DNA of 21,920 nt from an uncultured Eggerthella sp. (GTDB lineage: Bacteria; Actinomycetota; Coriobacteriia; Coriobacteriales; Eggerthellaceae), in the NCBI GenBank assembly GCA_900547965.1, contig URJE01000022.1, forward strand, positions 1-21,920, written 5' to 3'. A model generated the notes under the pieces. It worked only from the letters and a program-made list of their open reading frames with translations, had not been told where the DNA came from and searched no databases. Both the position numbers and the translations under genes were made by a program. Each line of letters opens with the position of its first letter. Position 1 is the stretch's first letter. Shown piece after piece: positions 1 through 7,447 of the stretch.

Positions 1-328
1 CCGACAGCGCATTCTGGTCAAAGGTCGCAAACCCCGCTGTACGCAGTGTCACCGACTGAAACAGCGCTGCCATCAGCTTCTGCGGCACAGTCAGATCGCC
101 GATCGTATTGGGATTGTTCCATTCCAGCGCGGCAAAGACGCCCGCGCCGCCGAAGATCAGCACCGTCGTGATGATCACAACGAGCCGGGAATAGACGCTC
201 AGGCGGGAAAACCGGCGGTGATGCCGGATATCGCCCCAGACGGCAAAGCCGAGGCCGCCGATGATGATAAGGGCCATGATCGTAAAATTCACGACCGGAT
301 CCGTCGCATAGCGGCAGAGGCTGCCGCC
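1..328 (-). CDS. TrkH/KtrB-family potassium transporter, internal fragment (both ends missing)
   Basis: Reading the minus strand from 328 down gives 109 uninterrupted codons. The translation has hallmarks of the K+-translocating subunit of Trk/Ktr systems: DPVVNFTIMALIIIGGLGF, a transmembrane segment followed by the usual WGDI, a second hydrophobic stretch (VVIITTVLIFGG), and the pore-loop/filter region FQSVTLRTAGFATFD. Known family role: a membrane channel-like subunit that takes up K+ with a TrkA/KtrA regulatory partner. The 3' side is cut by the window edge. The 5' side is not a natural start: just upstream (plus 335-337) there is an in-frame TAA, and the sequence from 329 on is hisZ on the other strand. 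The fragment therefore ends in mid-protein at the junction. Family assignment is fairly secure; whether it belongs to the same genome as the rest is doubtful. Confidence 0.8.
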
Positions 329-1684
329 CGCGAATTAACGCAATGTGGCGCTGAATGCATTGGCGCGGCAGGGAGCGAAGCCGACGTCGAATTGGTTTCG
401 TTGCTTGCTTCTGCCCTTTCCGAATGCGGCCTGGAAACGTTTACCATTGCCTTGGGTTCGGCAGGCGTTTTGCGCGATTTGCTTGATGCCAGTGGCGCTT
501 CCGACCAGTGGAAAACGGCTGTTATGCAGGCGTACCACACCTCTAATTTCGTGTACCTGGAAGAGCTTGTTGCCGCCGCCGAGCGCGCCGCCAACGGCGG
601 TTCGAGCGAAGCGGAGGACAAAGCCCGCTTCAAGCTGGCCGACCCCGCCATCGCCAATCCCGGTCGTGTGGTTCCCGCCATTGCCCGTGCCATCTTCTCG
701 CTTTCCCGCTTACGTGGCGGAAAAGCCGAGCTTGCGCAGGTGCGCGCAATGCTTGAGCCGCTGGGTTGCGCTCGCGGCATCAGCGAGCTGGAAGGCGTGT
801 ACAACGCATTGATCGAATCGGGCTTGGAAGGCAAGGTCCTTATCGATTTCTCGGTAATGAGCTCGTTTGACTATTACACGGGTTTGGTATTCGAAGCGTA
901 TGCCCCTGGCGTAGGTTCGCCTTTGGGCGGCGGTGGCCGCTATGACAATCTGCTTGCGCAGTATGGTGCCGAAAAAGTTCCCGCAGCTGGCTTTGCGTTC
1001 TATCTAGAGCAGGTTATGGCCGCCCTCGAGGTTTCGGAAGCAGCGCGTCCGCTGCGCATTGCTGTGCCGAAGGGGTCGCTTAAGGAAGATGCCATTGCAA
1101 CCCTCGAAGCTGCCGGCTTGGATGTTACCGGGTTGGCCGATGCGGGGCGTACCCTTATGTTGCGCAACGGTGACGTGGAGTATCTCTTCGTGCGTCCTAC
1201 CGATGCGCCGGTGTTCGTTGCATTGGGTGCTGCCGATTGTGGCATCTGCGGCGAGGACTCCCTTATCGAAGCATCGCCTGACGTTGTTGAGCTTGCCGAC
1301 CTGAAGTTCGGGGGTTGTCGTTTCGTGGTAGCGGAATCGGCGGGCACTACCGAGGCGGTGGAAAGCCGCTATCGCAAGCTCGGGTCCATCCGTGTTGCCA
1401 CGAAGTACCCCAACATCACCCGTTCCTACTATGCCAAGATGGGTATGCCCGTTGAAATCGTGAAGCTTCACGGAAACATCGAGCTCGCTCCAATCACCGG
1501 TATGGCAGAACGCATTATCGACATTACCGCAACAGGCACTACGCTCCGTGAGAACAACCTGGTGGTAGTTGACGACGTCCTTGCTTCCACCGCTCGTTTC
1601 TTTGCCAACCCGTGCTCGTACCGTACCAATCCGCGTGTTGGCCAGCTTGCCGACGTGCTCTATTCCCAGACGAAGGAGAACTAA
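329..1684 (+). CDS. hisZ/hisG: HisZ-HisG fusion: ATP phosphoribosyltransferase regulatory plus catalytic domains, 5' truncated
   Basis: HisG joins ATP and PRPP in the first step of histidine synthesis; HisZ is the histidyl-tRNA-synthetase-like regulatory partner required by short-form HisG. About 240 residues (329-1048) match the second part of HisZ: RELTQCGAECIG just after class II motif 2, then SFDYYTGLVFEAY and PLGGGGRYDNLL. With only a short linker and no stop or obvious internal start, the frame runs into a complete short-form HisG of about 211 residues (1049-1684): LRIAVPKGSL at its start and the PRPP-binding DITATGTTLRENNL near its end. The first 110-120 HisZ residues (motifs 1 and 2) are missing because the sequence switches to an unrelated K+ transporter fragment at about 329. 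The open frame continues upstream to an ATG at 218, but that part is antisense to the transporter and should not be counted. hisD follows 3 bp after the stop. Domain calls are firm; the true start is not in this window. Confidence 0.88.
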   Translation, partial: RELTQCGAECIGAAGSEADVELVSLLASALSECGLETFTIALGSAGVLRDLLDASGASDQWKTAVMQAYHTSNFVYLEELVAAAERAANGGSSEAEDKARFKLADPAIANPGRVVPAIARAIFSLSRLRGGKAELAQVRAMLEPLGCARGISELEGVYNALIESGLEGKVLIDFSVMSSFDYYTGLVFEAYAPGVGSPLGGGGRYDNLLAQYGAEKVPAAGFAFYLEQVMAALEVSEAARPLRIAVPKGSLKEDAIATLEAAGLDVTGLADAGRTLMLRNGDVEYLFVRPTDAPVFVALGAADCGICGEDSLIEASPDVVELADLKFGGCRFVVAESAGTTEAVESRYRKLGSIRVATKYPNITRSYYAKMGMPVEIVKLHGNIELAPITGMAERIIDITATGTTLRENNLVVVDDVLASTARFFANPCSYRTNPRVGQLADVLYSQTKEN

Positions 1685-1687
1685 ACC

Positions 1688-3031
1688 ATGAGAAGAATCG
1701 AACTTGCTCCCGGTCAGGTTTTCGAAGAGAAGATGCTCAACCGCGTTGGCGCTTTCAATGCCGATGCCCTGGTTGCCGCAACTAATATCGTCGAGGATGT
1801 GCGCAAGCGCGGCGATGAGGCCCTGTGTGAGTACACTGCTAAATTCGACGGCGTGGAAATGGACGAGTTCCGCGTTTCGCAGGAGGCCATTGACGAGGCT
1901 GTCGCCAAGGTGGATCCGAAGGTAGCTGCAGCTATTCAGAAGGCCGCTTCCCAGATCCGCGATTTCCACGAGCGCCAGAAGCAGCAGGGCTGGTTCACCA
2001 TGCGCGAAGATGGTGCTTTGGTTGGTGCGAAGGTCGAGCCGCTCGATTCGGTGGGCATCTATGTTCCCGGCGGCCGAGCCCTGTATCCTTCCTCGGTTCT
2101 GATGAACGCTATTCCCGCTTCCGTTGCAGGCGTGAAGCGCATTGTGTGCGTAACCCCGCCCACGAAAGACGGTTCGCTCGATTCTGCCATTCTGGAAGCT
2201 TGCCGCGTTGCTGGCGTAACCGAAATCTATGCTGTAGGCGGCGCCCAGGCTATCGGCGCGCTGGCATACGGAACCAAGAGCATCAAGCCGGTAGATAAAA
2301 TCACCGGCCCTGGCAATGCTTTTGTTGCTGCCGCAAAGAAGCTTGTTTCCGGTGATGTGGGAATCGACATGATCGCAGGCCCCTCCGAGGTATGCGTGGT
2401 TGCCGACGAAACCGCTCTGCCCGAATTGGTTGCTATCGATCTCATGGCCCAGGCCGAGCATGACCCGCTGGCTAGCTGCTACCTGGTAACCTTTAGCGCC
2501 GAATATGCTGATGCTGTCGAAGCCGCTATTGAAAAGCATATGGAAGGGTCCACGCGTGCCGAGATCACCACGGCTTCCCTTACCAACAAGGGCTTGATTA
2601 TCGTATGCCCCGACACCGAAACCGCCCTGAACACCGTGAACATCATTGCCCCTGAGCACCTTGAGCTGCACTTGTCCAACGCCATGGAGCTGCTGGGCGC
2701 TATTCACCACGCAGGTGCCATCTTCCTGGGCGAATGGACGCCCGAAGCGGTGGGCGATTACGTTGCTGGCCCCAACCATACGCTTCCCACCGGCGGCACG
2801 GCTCGCTTCTCTAGCCCGCTTTCCGTCGACGAATTCGTGAAGAAGAGCAGCGTGTTGCAGTATTCTCCTGCTGCCTTGATGCGCGATTCGGAAGCCGTTA
2901 TTACTCTAGCGGATCACGAGGGACTTTGGGCTCATGCTCAAAGTGTTCGCCTGCGTCGCAAGCTGGTTGAGCAAGCATTCGAGGATGCCCAGGCTGCTGG
3001 CGAGGTCGATGGCGCTGCGGAGGCGAAGTAG
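1688..3031 (+). CDS. hisD: Histidinol dehydrogenase
   Basis: Performs the last two oxidations of histidine synthesis, L-histidinol to L-histidine with two NAD+, in the cytoplasm. At 447 residues it is close to the usual family length of about 430. The expected zinc ligands are present: Q254 and H257 in LMAQAEHDPL, D357 in VGDYVAGPNHTLPT, and H416 in LWAHAQSVRLR. The catalytic Glu-His pair is E323-H324 in APEHLEL. IDMIAGPSEVCVVAD is another family signature. The ATG at 1688 is preceded by AAGGAG about nine bases upstream, inside the end of the preceding gene; only 3 bp separate the two genes, so translation is probably coupled. hisC follows after 3 bp. The C-terminus carries about 15 extra residues rich in Ala, Glu and Asp. 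No irregularities seen. Confidence 0.97.
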   Translation: MRRIELAPGQVFEEKMLNRVGAFNADALVAATNIVEDVRKRGDEALCEYTAKFDGVEMDEFRVSQEAIDEAVAKVDPKVAAAIQKAASQIRDFHERQKQQGWFTMREDGALVGAKVEPLDSVGIYVPGGRALYPSSVLMNAIPASVAGVKRIVCVTPPTKDGSLDSAILEACRVAGVTEIYAVGGAQAIGALAYGTKSIKPVDKITGPGNAFVAAAKKLVSGDVGIDMIAGPSEVCVVADETALPELVAIDLMAQAEHDPLASCYLVTFSAEYADAVEAAIEKHMEGSTRAEITTASLTNKGLIIVCPDTETALNTVNIIAPEHLELHLSNAMELLGAIHHAGAIFLGEWTPEAVGDYVAGPNHTLPTGGTARFSSPLSVDEFVKKSSVLQYSPAALMRDSEAVITLADHEGLWAHAQSVRLRRKLVEQAFEDAQAAGEVDGAAEAK

Positions 3032-3034
3032 CTC

Positions 3035-4105
3035 ATGCACGGCGTACGCACCTCCCATCCGAACCTTGCAGGTATTGTGCCCTACGATCCAAAGTACCTG
3101 CCTGCCAAGCAGTACCTTTCCGCCAACGAAAACCCCAGCAATGTTCCAGAGGAAGTTCAGCTGGAAATCAGGAAGGCATTGAAGGGTTTTCCTTTCAATC
3201 GCTATCCCGATCCGCTGGGCAATGAGCTGCGCGATCTGATTGCCGGGGCAAACGGGCTTTCACGTGAGAATGTGCTGTTGGGCAACGGCGGCGACGAATT
3301 GCTTTTCAACTTGGCGCTTACCTGGGGTGGCCCTGGGCGCACCTTCTTGAACGTGCCGCCCACTTTTTCGGTGTACGAAGCCAATGCGCGCCTCACGGGC
3401 ACCAAGATAGTGAACATCCCCCGCAAGGAAAACTTCGATATCGACGAAGAGGCGGTACTTGCCCGTATGGCTGAAGGCGACATCGATTTCGCTGTTATCA
3501 CCAGCCCTAATAACCCCACCGGCAAGATGGCAAACGAGACGTTCTTGAAGAAGCTGCTCGACTCTTCCGATGCCCTTATCATGGTCGACGAGGCGTATTT
3601 CGAGTTCAGCCGTTTTTCGATGCGCCTGTACCTTGATCGGTATGAGAACCTGGTAATCCTGCGTACCTTTTCGAAGGCGTTCAGCCTCGCGGGCGTTCGC
3701 ATGGGCTATCTGCTGGCCAATGCCAGCGTTATCCGCGAGTTCCTGAAGGTTCGCCAGCCCTATTCGGTAGATTCCGTTTCTCAGGCTATTGCTACGGCGG
3801 TGTACCGAAACCGTTCGCTGTTTGTGCCGGGTATCAACCAGATAATCGAGCAGCGCGGCGTTTTGCTTGAAGAGCTGGGGAAACTGCCTGGAGTTACCGT
3901 GTTCGATTCCGATTCGAACTACGTCTTGTTCCGTGTGGCTGACGCCGGGCAGGTTTGGCAGGAGCTCTATGAGCGCGGCGTGTTGATCCGCGATTTCTCG
4001 CGCTCTCAGTATCTGGAAAACTGCCTGCGTGTTTCCGTCGGTTCCCCCGAGGAAAACCGGGTGTTCTTGGATGCGTTGGCGGAGATTTTGAACGAAAGGA
4101 GCTAG
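3035..4105 (+). CDS. hisC: Histidinol-phosphate aminotransferase
   Basis: A fold-type I PLP enzyme that transfers an amino group from glutamate to imidazole-acetol phosphate, giving histidinol phosphate. The 356-residue length is typical. Visible signatures are NGGDELLF (cofactor phosphate binding), SPNNPTGK, VDEAYFEF (the Asp that pairs with the pyridine nitrogen), and RTFSKAFSLAGVRMGY with the Schiff-base lysine K214. The N-terminal YLSANENP resembles the substrate-binding start of HisC. The ATG at 3035 lies 3 bp after the hisD stop, with a GGAGG-like site inside the end of hisD. The next gene starts 2 bp after the stop, so hisD-hisC-hisB are tightly packed. Related aminotransferases (aromatic, CobD-like) share the fold, but the operon context settles the function. 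Confidence 0.96.
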   Translation: MHGVRTSHPNLAGIVPYDPKYLPAKQYLSANENPSNVPEEVQLEIRKALKGFPFNRYPDPLGNELRDLIAGANGLSRENVLLGNGGDELLFNLALTWGGPGRTFLNVPPTFSVYEANARLTGTKIVNIPRKENFDIDEEAVLARMAEGDIDFAVITSPNNPTGKMANETFLKKLLDSSDALIMVDEAYFEFSRFSMRLYLDRYENLVILRTFSKAFSLAGVRMGYLLANASVIREFLKVRQPYSVDSVSQAIATAVYRNRSLFVPGINQIIEQRGVLLEELGKLPGVTVFDSDSNYVLFRVADAGQVWQELYERGVLIRDFSRSQYLENCLRVSVGSPEENRVFLDALAEILNERS

Positions 4106-4107
4106 CG

Positions 4108-4707
4108 GTGGCTCAGGAAGTACGCGCAGCGGAGCTTTCCCGCACCACTAAAGAAACCGATATTGCGCTTTCGCTCGATATCGACGGAACGGGCAAGACC
4201 AACATTGAAACGGGCGTCGCCTTTTTCGACCACATGCTCGATGCATTCGGTCGTCATGGTTTGTTCGATTTGACCGTTAAGGCCAAAGGCGATATCGAGG
4301 TGGACGCCCACCACACGGTAGAAGATGTGGGAATCGTTCTTGGCAAGGCGTTCGCGCAGGCTATGGGCGAAAAGCGCGGCATCACGCGTTTTGCTTCCCA
4401 GTACCTTCCCATGGACGAGACCTTGTTGCTTGCTGCTGTTGATATTTCAGGCAGGGGCCAGCTTCATTGGGATGTTGACGTGCCGCTGTGCCTGCTTGGT
4501 ACGTTCGATACTTCGCTTGCCAAGGAATTCTTCATTGCATTTGCGACGAATGCGCAGGTTACGCTGCACGTGCGCATGGTGGCGGGCGAAAACGCCCATC
4601 ACATCGTGGAAGCATGCTTCAAGGCGGTTGGTCGCGCTATGTGTCAAGCGCTTGAGATCAACCCGCGTATTGCAGGCGAGCTTCCCTCCACCAAGGGCTC
4701 TTTGTAG
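4108..4707 (+). CDS. hisB: Imidazoleglycerol-phosphate dehydratase
   Basis: Dehydrates imidazole-glycerol phosphate to imidazole-acetol phosphate, a manganese-dependent step before HisC. The 199 residues match the monofunctional dehydratase; there is no histidinol-phosphatase domain as in E. coli HisB. The internal sequence repeat that binds the metals is clear: FFDHMLDAFGRHG followed by DAHHTVEDVGI in the first half, and HHIVEACFKAVGRAM in the second. The start is GTG at 4108, chosen because AAGGAG at 4096-4101 is well spaced and the N-terminus fits the family. The gene begins 2 bp after hisC. A 58-bp gap with an inverted repeat separates it from hisH. Confidence 0.96.
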   Translation: MAQEVRAAELSRTTKETDIALSLDIDGTGKTNIETGVAFFDHMLDAFGRHGLFDLTVKAKGDIEVDAHHTVEDVGIVLGKAFAQAMGEKRGITRFASQYLPMDETLLLAAVDISGRGQLHWDVDVPLCLLGTFDTSLAKEFFIAFATNAQVTLHVRMVAGENAHHIVEACFKAVGRAMCQALEINPRIAGELPSTKGSL

Positions 4708-4708
4708 G

Positions 4709-4738
4709 GAATCGGGGTGCATCCCCGCTTCCCGATTC
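4709..4738 (+). repeat. Inverted repeat in the hisB-hisH gap
   Basis: GAATCGGG at 4709-4716 is the exact reverse complement of CCCGATTC at 4731-4738, and an alternative hairpin (CGGGG, loop TGCAT, CCCCG) lies inside it. Only a short T-poor tail follows (TTCTACC), so this is a weak terminator at best. An mRNA-processing or attenuation role inside the operon is possible but unproven. Confidence 0.5.
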
Positions 4739-4765
4739 TTCTACCAGAAAGGCTGAAAGCAACCG

Positions 4766-5431
4766 ATGATTGCCGTTGTTGATTATTGCAAGGGAAATTT
4801 GAAGAGTGTCGAGCGCGGGCTTCGGGCGGTAGGCGGCGATGCCCATATCACCGACAACCCCGAGGTAATCCGAGCTGCCGATGCTGTTGTGCTGCCCGGC
4901 GTAGGTTCGTTTGCCGACGCTTCGCAGCATATGGTGGAATCGGGGCAGATGGAAGCAGTGCGCGATGCCATTGCTGTCGGGAAGCCCTTTCTGGGCATTT
5001 GCTTAGGTGAGCACTTGCTGTTCGAGGCAGGCGTGGAAGGTGCGGCTGGCCCAGGTGCCGATGGAGTTGAGGGAGACCCTCATTTGCCCGTTGGGTTGGG
5101 TGTGGTTCCCGGCACGGTGGTTCGTATGCCCTCCGCGGATGCTCAGGGCGCGCAGTACAAAGTTCCCCATGTGGGTTGGAACTCTGTTGAATTCATCGCT
5201 GAATGCCCCCTGTTCGAGGATATTGCCCCAGGTGAGTATTTCTATTTCACGCATAGCTACATCGCCCCCGAAAACGAGTGCGCGGTGGCCACTACCACGC
5301 ATTCGGTAAAGTTCCCGTGCGCAGTGCAGAAAGGGAAGGTGTTCGGTGTTCAATTCCATCCGGAAAAATCATCGGATGCCGGCGCTAAGGTTTTGGCAAA
5401 CTTCCTCAAAGTGGTCGAAGCCAGCAAATAG
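4766..5431 (+). CDS. hisH: Imidazole glycerol phosphate synthase, glutamine amidotransferase subunit
   Basis: HisH hydrolyses glutamine and channels ammonia to HisF, with which it forms the IGP synthase heterodimer. It is a class I amidotransferase of 221 residues, slightly longer than the usual 200-210. The catalytic triad is visible: nucleophile C79 in FLGICLGEHLLFE, and H198 with E200 in VFGVQFHPEKSS. VVLPGVGSFADAS, PHVGWN and YFTHSYI are further family motifs. The elbow reads GICLGEH where many homologues have GICLGMQ. A Gly/Pro/Asp-rich stretch after the elbow (roughly residues 92-110) accounts for the extra length. The ATG at 4766 has an AGAAAGG-type site about 13 bases upstream. The partner hisF is two genes downstream. 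Confidence 0.95.
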   Translation: MIAVVDYCKGNLKSVERGLRAVGGDAHITDNPEVIRAADAVVLPGVGSFADASQHMVESGQMEAVRDAIAVGKPFLGICLGEHLLFEAGVEGAAGPGADGVEGDPHLPVGLGVVPGTVVRMPSADAQGAQYKVPHVGWNSVEFIAECPLFEDIAPGEYFYFTHSYIAPENECAVATTTHSVKFPCAVQKGKVFGVQFHPEKSSDAGAKVLANFLKVVEASK

Positions 5432-5504
5432 GCAGCAGCGGCAAAGGCCTGCCTAGGTTTGCCCAGTCGAATAGAACGCATTGGGCATCAGCGAAAGGAA
5501 CATC

Positions 5505-6224
5505 ATGGATATTCTTCCTGCTATTGATATTTTGGATGGTAAAGCGGTTCGCCTGGCAAAGGGCGACTACAACGCGGTAACCGTATATAACGACGACCCG
5601 GTGGCCCAGGCAGCTCTTTTCAAGGAGCAGGGTGCGCGTTGGATCCACGTGGTCGATCTCGATGGCGCCCGAAGTGGCGTGCCTGAAAACATCGATATCA
5701 TCGAGCGCATTATCAAGGAAACCGGTTTGAAGATCGAAGTGGGTGGCGGTGTTCGCAGCCTTGAAACCATCGATCGCTTGGCTGAAGCCGGCGTTTCGCG
5801 TGTGGTGCTGGGCACTACGCTGGTAACCGACCCCGAATTCGCCAAAGCTGCTCTTGCCAAGTATCCCGACATGCTCACGGCGGGCATCGACGCGAAGAAC
5901 GGTGAGGTTGCCGTAGCTGGTTGGCGTGAGGGTGCGGGCGTTCCCGCTGAAGAGCTTATCGCTGAAATGGGCAAGCTTGGGTTCAAACATCTGGTGTATA
6001 CCGATATTTCCCGCGACGGCATGCAAACGGGCATCGATGCAGCGCGCTATGTCGAGGTTGCGCGCGTGTTCGGCAATCCTGTTATTGCGTCGGGCGGTGT
6101 GGCAAGCATTGAAGACGCGAAGAACTTGGCTTCCGTCGCCGATTCTGTCGAGGGAGTTATCGCAGGTCGTGCGGTGTATGAAGGTTCGCTGAGCGTCGAA
6201 GAGGCAGCGAAGCTCTGCGAGTAA
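5505..6224 (+). CDS. hisA: ProFAR isomerase (phosphoribosylformimino-5-aminoimidazole carboxamide ribotide isomerase)
   Basis: A TIM-barrel isomerase that opens the ribose of ProFAR (Amadori rearrangement) to give PRFAR, the HisF substrate. It has 239 residues, as usual. Half-barrel signatures are plain: DILPAIDILDGKAVRL with catalytic D8, HVVDLDGA, IEVGGGVRS, GIDAKNGEVAVAGW, YTDISRDGMQTG with catalytic D167, and VIASGGV. An in-frame ATG exists 24 bases earlier (5481), but the ATG at 5505 is preferred: it has AAAGG some ten bases upstream and gives the conserved N-terminus. A 73-bp gap separates it from hisH. Actinobacteria often have the dual-function PriA (HisA/TrpF) instead; which specificity this protein has cannot be settled by eye. 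Confidence 0.95.
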   Translation: MDILPAIDILDGKAVRLAKGDYNAVTVYNDDPVAQAALFKEQGARWIHVVDLDGARSGVPENIDIIERIIKETGLKIEVGGGVRSLETIDRLAEAGVSRVVLGTTLVTDPEFAKAALAKYPDMLTAGIDAKNGEVAVAGWREGAGVPAEELIAEMGKLGFKHLVYTDISRDGMQTGIDAARYVEVARVFGNPVIASGGVASIEDAKNLASVADSVEGVIAGRAVYEGSLSVEEAAKLCE

Positions 6225-6237
6225 ATTCTGCTTGTCC

Positions 6238-6385
6238 GGTTGCGGGGTGCCTTGCGGGTAATCGAGCCGCCCACTCCGCTACCACTCGCGTTGCTCGCTA
6301 TGCGCTCCGTTCCGCCGTTCAATTTAAAAAATGGAAAGCTTGAAACGGCGAGCGATCTCGCTTACCCGCAAGGCACCCCGCAACC
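6238..6385. repeat. 148-bp element with perfect 24-bp terminal inverted repeats
   Basis: Bases 6238-6261 are the exact reverse complement of 6362-6385 (outer end GGTTGCGGGGTGCC, inner end GCGGGTAA). Pairing resumes for four bases (CGAG/CTCG) after one mismatch. Inside there is a second imperfect inverted repeat (CCGCCGTTCAA against TTGAAACGGCG) around an A/T-rich loop. The element fills most of the 226-bp gap between hisA and hisF, has no convincing ORF, and would form a long hairpin in the his mRNA. CTGCTT occurs at 6228-6233 and 6385-6390, near both ends, but it does not abut both cleanly, so a target duplication is unproven. It could be a MITE/REP-like intergenic repeat or an mRNA-processing structure. 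Confidence 0.85.
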
Positions 6386-6450
6386 TGCTTTGACTAGCTT
6401 TGCCCTGTCGGGCAGCAAGTCAGCCGATAAGGCCACAAGAAAGGAAACCA

Positions 6451-7215
6451 ATGCTTACGAAGCGTGTAATACCGTGCATGGATGTTAAAGACGGTCGTGT
6501 GGTGAAGGGTGTCAACTTCGTCAACCTGCGTGATGCGGGCGATCCTATCGAGCTGGCTCAACGCTACGACGAGCAGCGCGCCGATGAGGTTATCTTCTTG
6601 GACATCACGGCAACGCATGAGGGCCGTGCAACCACGGTGGACATGGCAAGCCGCGCAAGCGAAGAATTGCATTTGCCTTACTGCGTGGGCGGCGGGTTCC
6701 GCAGTGTGGAAGACATTCGCACCATGATTGCTGCTGGCGCCGACAAGGTTTCCGTGAATTCAGCCGCTATTGCCGACCCTTCGCTTATCACGAAGGCTGC
6801 TGCGGCATTCGGCACGCAGGCTATCCTGTGCGCCATCGATGCCAAGCGGGTTCCTGGCAACCCCAACAAATGGGAAGTGTACGTGCATGGCGGCCGCAAG
6901 AACACCGGTCTCGATGCTGTTGAGTGGGCTGCCGAGGCCGCACGACGCGGCGCAGGTGAAATCCTTCTTACCAGCATGGATCGCGATGGCAGCAAAGACG
7001 GCTTCGACCTGGCGCTAACGCGAGCGGTTTCCCGTGCGGTGAACATTCCCGTCATTGCTTCCGGTGGTGTTGGTAAACTTGAGCACTTTGCTGAAGGCAT
7101 CATCGAAGGCGAAGCTGATGCTGTGTTGGCGGCAAGCGTCTTCCATTTCGGCGAGCTCACCATCCGTGAAGTGAAGGAATACATGCGTTCCCAGGGGATT
7201 CCCGTAAGGCTTTAA
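6451..7215 (+). CDS. hisF: Imidazole glycerol phosphate synthase, cyclase subunit
   Basis: HisF uses ammonia from HisH to convert PRFAR to imidazole-glycerol phosphate plus AICAR, which feeds purine synthesis. It is a 254-residue TIM barrel of normal length. Catalytic D11 is in RVIPCMDVKDGRVVKG and D130 in AIDAKR. The phosphate-binding loops DKVSVNSAAI and VIASGGVGKLEHF, and LTSMDRDGSKDGFDL, are also present. The ATG at 6451 is preferred over the in-frame upstream ATG at 6400: it carries AAAGGA some seven bases upstream and gives the conserved MLTKRVIPCMD start. A small hairpin (TGCCC-TGTC-GGGCA, 6401-6414) and the long inverted-repeat element lie just upstream. Confidence 0.97.
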   Translation: MLTKRVIPCMDVKDGRVVKGVNFVNLRDAGDPIELAQRYDEQRADEVIFLDITATHEGRATTVDMASRASEELHLPYCVGGGFRSVEDIRTMIAAGADKVSVNSAAIADPSLITKAAAAFGTQAILCAIDAKRVPGNPNKWEVYVHGGRKNTGLDAVEWAAEAARRGAGEILLTSMDRDGSKDGFDLALTRAVSRAVNIPVIASGGVGKLEHFAEGIIEGEADAVLAASVFHFGELTIREVKEYMRSQGIPVRL

Positions 7216-7217
7216 CG

Positions 7218-7382
7218 ATGCCCACGCGAAGGAAAAGCGCCGAAGCCATTCGCTCCCAGCAAACTCGTTTCCTTGCTTTCTTCGGGGCTGTCGTTGCCTT
7301 GGTGCTGCTGGGTTTTGCGGCAGGGGACACCAAGCTCGCCCTCTATGGAACTCGTTTGCTCTTTTGTCCTTTGGCAGCGTAG
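7218..7382 (+). CDS. Small hypothetical membrane protein (54 aa)
   Basis: ATG at 7218 lies 2 bp after the hisF stop and opens a 54-codon frame ending in TAG at 7380-7382. It has a basic N-terminus (MPTRRKSAEAIRSQQTR), then one strongly hydrophobic segment (FLAFFGAVVALVLLGFAAG, about residues 18-36), then a short tail. This fits a single-span protein with the N-terminus in the cytoplasm. There is no strong Shine-Dalgarno, only GTAAGG upstream, so translation would depend on coupling to hisF. It is not recognised as a known family. It could be a chance frame, but it fills most of the gap between hisF and hisI and has the expected topology signals. Confidence 0.45.
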   Translation: MPTRRKSAEAIRSQQTRFLAFFGAVVALVLLGFAAGDTKLALYGTRLLFCPLAA

Positions 7383-7447
7383 TTGTGCCACCCTTGCAGG
7401 TGATAAAAGGAAGCATGCGCAGATCTGCGCACAACGAAAGGGCCGCC

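Noticed and set aside
218..328. Extension of the hisZ-hisG frame back to an ATG at 218
   Set aside because: These codons are antisense to a recognisable TrkH/KtrB reading frame and have no HisZ similarity; the open frame is a by-product of the junction.
1004..2779. 591-codon minus-strand frame opposite hisG and hisD
   Set aside because: It has no recognisable domains and lies wholly opposite two certain genes; long antisense frames are expected from the codon bias of this genome.
6240..6488. 82-codon plus-strand frame over the hisA-hisF spacer
   Set aside because: It is made mostly of the inverted-repeat element and overlaps the hisF start; no ribosome binding site or recognisable content.
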